DNA of 6,130 nucleotides from Ardenticatenia bacterium. GTDB lineage: Bacteria; Chloroflexota; Anaerolineae; Aggregatilineales; Aggregatilineaceae. The position numbers were made by a program, and so were the translations under genes. Below the pieces are notes generated by a model. It saw nothing but the letters and a program-made list of their open reading frames with translations. It was not told where the DNA came from and made no database searches. The stretch spans positions 1-6,130 of the forward strand of contig JALSSH010000620.1 of assembly GCA_026984385.1 (NCBI GenBank), given 5' to 3'. Each line of letters starts with the position of its first letter. Within the stretch, counting starts at the first letter, position 1. Below are positions 5,044 through 6,130 of this stretch, one piece after another.

Positions 5044-5769
5044 TTGAGTTCGGAAATTCTACGCTACATCGTGGAACACCATCTGCAAGCAGGCGACCGT
5101 CTGCCCACCCTGAGCGACCTCAGCGCTGAGCTGGGCGTCAGTGTGAGCAAAGCGCGCGAGGAGTTGGCCGTTGCGCGCGCCTTAGGGTTTGTGCAGGTCA
5201 AGCCGCGTGTGGGGATGTTGGTGCAACCTTTTGGCTTTGCGCCTGCCGCCACGTTGAGCGTGCTTTACGCGCTGGGGATGGACCGCGAACATTTCCACGC
5301 TTTCGCCCGTTTGCGCGCCAGCCTAGAGCTGAGCTTTTGGCACGAGGCCGTCGCTCTGCTCACGGCGGAAGACATTGCCGAGCTGCGGCAATGGGTGGCA
5401 CTGGCCCGTGAAAGGCTCTCGCGCGTCCCCATCGAAGTCCCTTATCGGGAACATCGCAAGCTGCATCTGACTTTCTTCAAACACCTGGAAAATCCTTTTG
5501 TGCAAGGCATCCTAGAAGCGTATTGGGCAGCCTATAAGGCGTTTGGACTGGCGCTGTACGCCGATCTTTCCCATCACCGCGAAGTTTGGGACTATCACGA
5601 GCGCATGGTGGAGGCGGTGGCGCGCGGAGATATTGAGGCAGGGTATGAGGCGCTGCGAGAACATATGACCCTTTTGCGCTACGAGCCGCAACAGCACGGG
5701 CAAAGGCACCCCGGCCAGGGCGACGGCCAACGCCCCAATAGCCCGAAGGGGCGACACGTGTTCGAGTGA
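5044..5769 (+). CDS. GntR family transcriptional regulator, FadR subfamily with FCD domain
   Basis: DNA-binding, ligand-responsive regulator of 241 residues. Residues 1-60 form the GntR winged helix: LQAGDRLPTLSDLSAELGVS includes the recognition region, followed by SKAREEL (35-41) and a wing ending GMLVQ (57-61). The start lies only a few residues before the domain, so the N-terminus is short for the family. Residues about 83-212 form the all-helical FCD domain. Three of its usual metal-binding histidines are visible: His141 (RKLH), His185 (DYHERM) and His207 (REHM). The acidic ligand normally four residues before the first histidine is His137 here. ARGDIEAG (193-200) is the conserved GD turn. 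The tail from 214 is Gln/Gly/Pro-rich and probably disordered. Such regulators usually bind carboxylates. It probably controls itself through the 4972-5005 palindrome and perhaps korA, 105 bases downstream. Confidence 0.9.
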   Translation: MSSEILRYIVEHHLQAGDRLPTLSDLSAELGVSVSKAREELAVARALGFVQVKPRVGMLVQPFGFAPAATLSVLYALGMDREHFHAFARLRASLELSFWHEAVALLTAEDIAELRQWVALARERLSRVPIEVPYREHRKLHLTFFKHLENPFVQGILEAYWAAYKAFGLALYADLSHHREVWDYHERMVEAVARGDIEAGYEALREHMTLLRYEPQQHGQRHPGQGDGQRPNSPKGRHVFE

Positions 5770-5784
5770 GAAGCAATTTTCGGC

Positions 5785-5812
5785 AAACAGACACCCCGCG
5801 CGGGTGCTGTTT
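5785..5812 (+). terminator. Long hairpin after the GntR gene
   Basis: AAACAG (5785-5790) plus CACCC (5792-5796) pair with GGGTG (5802-5806) plus CTGTTT (5807-5812). This gives 11 pairs with a single bulged A and a five-base CGCGC loop. The sequence after the stem is ACTTTATG, so the T-tail is short, though the stem itself ends in TTT. It is probably the GntR terminator; it could instead be a stem in the korA leader. Confidence 0.55.
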
Positions 5813-5874
5813 ACTTTATGCAGGCAACAGACAACCGGAAGTACGTATCTGTCTTTGTAGGAGCAAACAACACT

Positions 5875-6130
5875 ATGAGTGACGTTCAACCTTCTTCACT
5901 GAGCGACGTACTCGGCGATAGAGATGCTATCGTCAACGACTTTCAATTGATGTTCGCCACCGTCAACGGCTCGGGCAGCCAGACGGCGAACACCGTGCTC
6001 TTGCGCGCGATCTTTCGCATGGGTGTTCCGGTCAGCGGCAAGAACATTTTCCCCTCCAACATCCAGGGCCTGCCCACCTGGTACACGATCCGCGTCAGCA
6101 AAGACGGCTACATCGCCCGCACGGACGATT
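5875..6130 (+). CDS. korA: 2-oxoacid:ferredoxin oxidoreductase alpha subunit, N-terminal part (korA-like)
   Basis: The first 85 codons of a gene that continues past the window. The translation has VNGSGSQTANTVLLRAIFRMG (split here at residues 30-50) and then GKNIFPSNIQGLPTWY (55-70) and IRVSKDGYIAR (72-82). This is the gamma-type domain found at the N-terminus of fused alpha subunits of 2-oxoglutarate:ferredoxin oxidoreductase; full proteins are usually around 600 residues. The enzyme oxidatively decarboxylates 2-oxoglutarate with CoA to succinyl-CoA, reducing ferredoxin, with a TPP-binding beta subunit normally encoded just downstream. The 2-oxoacid specificity cannot be read from this fragment. 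The ATG has AGGAG at 5859-5863, 11 bases upstream. No convincing promoter is visible in the 105-base gap after the GntR gene, so read-through past the hairpin or an atypical promoter is needed. Confidence 0.85.
   Translation, partial: MSDVQPSSLSDVLGDRDAIVNDFQLMFATVNGSGSQTANTVLLRAIFRMGVPVSGKNIFPSNIQGLPTWYTIRVSKDGYIARTDD

Noticed and set aside
4743..5129. A 128-codon plus-strand frame across the divergent intergenic region into the GntR gene
   Set aside because: It spans the inverted-repeat element, the promoter and the operator, overlaps the well-supported GntR frame, and has no family motif or ribosome binding site.

Overview
The window looks like chromosomal DNA of a Chloroflexota bacterium, probably in or near the Anaerolineae. 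No taxonomic marker is present. The inference rests on moderately high G+C, a DUF4388 (PATAN) protein directly followed by a small conservon/MglA-like GTPase, and a partial 2-oxoacid:ferredoxin oxidoreductase alpha subunit of the type with an N-terminal gamma domain.

Layout. (1) 1-275: no confident gene. A near-consensus sigma70-type promoter (163-191) and a hairpin leader (205-241) serve the first full gene. (2) 276-2747, plus strand: a DUF4388 protein, a small GTPase and an alpha/beta hydrolase. They are co-oriented, but gaps of 84 and 138 bases hold small hairpins, so they may form a leaky operon rather than a tightly coupled one. (3) 2747-2771: a symmetric hairpin between convergent genes, probably a two-way terminator. 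(4) 2791-4662, minus strand: a large polytopic membrane protein with a C-terminal soluble domain, glycosyltransferase-C-like in outline. (5) 4663-5043: a divergent intergenic region. It contains a roughly 170-bp inverted-repeat element with possible flanking 7-bp direct repeats (MITE-like), candidate divergent promoters at both element edges, and a 34-bp operator-like palindrome before the next gene. (6) 5044-5769, plus strand: a GntR/FadR-type regulator with an FCD ligand domain and a TTG start. (7) 5785-5812: a long hairpin. (8) 5875-6130, plus strand: the first 85 codons of korA, which runs off the window.

How the genes may work together. The DUF4388-GTPase pair looks like a stripped-down bacterial GTPase signalling module. 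No roadblock/LC7 protein or kinase is visible in the window. The hydrolase may only be a co-transcribed neighbour. The regulator probably represses itself through the palindrome at its own transcription start. Its position ahead of korA suggests, without proving, control of 2-oxoacid oxidation by a carboxylate ligand. The most unusual non-coding feature is the inverted-repeat element, whose two ends appear to carry the -35 regions of the diverging genes.
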